DNA from: a virus
DNA length: 37,469 nt
IMG/VR virus record: IMGVR_UViG_3300005096_000098
Coordinates: 1-37,469 of that record
Reading direction: 5' to 3' (one strand)
Position numbers and translations under genes: made by a program. This document shows, piece after piece, positions 37,418 to 37,469 of the stretch (position 1 is the first letter of the stretch; each line of letters starts with the position of its first letter). The notes under the pieces are model-generated. The model saw nothing but the letters and a program-made list of their open reading frames with translations. It did no database searches and was not told the origin of the DNA.

Positions 37418-37446
37418 ATAGTATCAAATTCCTGATAACATGACAA
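37418..37446 (-). promoter_or_regulatory. Leftward early promoter PL
   Basis: Read leftward: TTGTCA (37441-37446), 17 bases, TACTAT (37418-37423). The spacer contains TATCA-n6-TGATA (37422-37437), an inverted repeat whose half-sites are 11 bases apart. It is divergent from PR across the circle joint. Confidence 0.75.
37422..37437. promoter_or_regulatory. Operator candidate TATCA-n6-TGATA
   Basis: A 16-base inverted repeat lying between the -10 and -35 of PL. Further half-sites occur at 39-43 (TGATA) and 63-67 (TATCA) beside PR. The motif spacing suits a small dimeric regulator such as the RHH-like protein encoded next to it. Confidence 0.55.
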
Positions 37447-37469
37447 CCTGAAAATAGATTGATATTGCG
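37422..37469. repeat. 48-bp contig terminal repeat, right copy
   Basis: Exact match to bases 1-48. Joining the copies gives a circle of about 37,421 bp with a continuous PL/PR intergenic region. Confidence 0.95.

Overview
The window is one complete circular double-stranded DNA phage genome. The first 48 bases recur exactly as the last 48, so the unique circle is about 37,421 bp. The morphogenesis genes follow the order of the short-tailed Salmonella phage P22: small and large terminase, portal, scaffold, coat of 430 residues, gp4-like, gp10-like, then three ejection proteins like gp7, gp20 and gp16, then a tailspike head-binding domain. NinG, a DUF1367 protein, a Q-like antiterminator, an O-like replication protein and a Rz/Rz1 pair point to a gammaproteobacterial host. 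No integrase, CI-like repressor, DNA polymerase or helicase is recognisable. The phage is therefore either virulent or a lambdoid relative that lost its integration module, and it depends on host replication.

Layout. (1) A divergent promoter pair sits across the contig ends: PR (50-78) drives a rightward early operon and PL (37418-37446) drives a leftward one. TATCA/TGATA half-sites are scattered around both. (2) 116-9693, plus strand: about thirty mostly small genes, including RecT, an ASCH-like protein, a ParB-like fold, DUF1367 and NinG. A second, near-consensus promoter lies at 6667-6695. (3) 9684-30658, minus strand: the late operon, read from right to left. It runs from packaging, head and tail through receptor-binding genes (with a PhoD-type metallophosphoesterase) to lysis (small holin candidate, M15 endolysin, second membrane protein, Rz/Rz1). 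One plus-strand HNH homing-type endonuclease interrupts it. (4) 30911-31489, minus: the Q-like gene, followed by a candidate late promoter. (5) 31661-33099, plus: a small-gene operon with its own promoter and a terminator. (6) 33152-37383, minus: the PL operon, beginning with a ribbon-helix-helix-like regulator and containing the O-like gene, which carries phased iterons that could be the replication origin.

How it fits together. PL and PR would fire early, with the small RHH-like protein a natural candidate to control them. The PL operon supplies the initiator and origin, and the PR operon supplies RecT/NinG recombination functions and host-modifying small proteins. The Q-like protein would then let transcription from the promoter just downstream of it run through the hairpin terminators found after the 258-residue structural gene, the coat gene and a membrane gene.

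Most unusual: several small early genes are bounded by inverted repeats built like integron attC sites. They have outer ATAAC/GTTAT boxes, inner arms with unpaired extra bases, and stop or start codons inside the boxes. The receptor-binding section also carries a PhoD-type phosphoesterase where other phages have a polysaccharide depolymerase.
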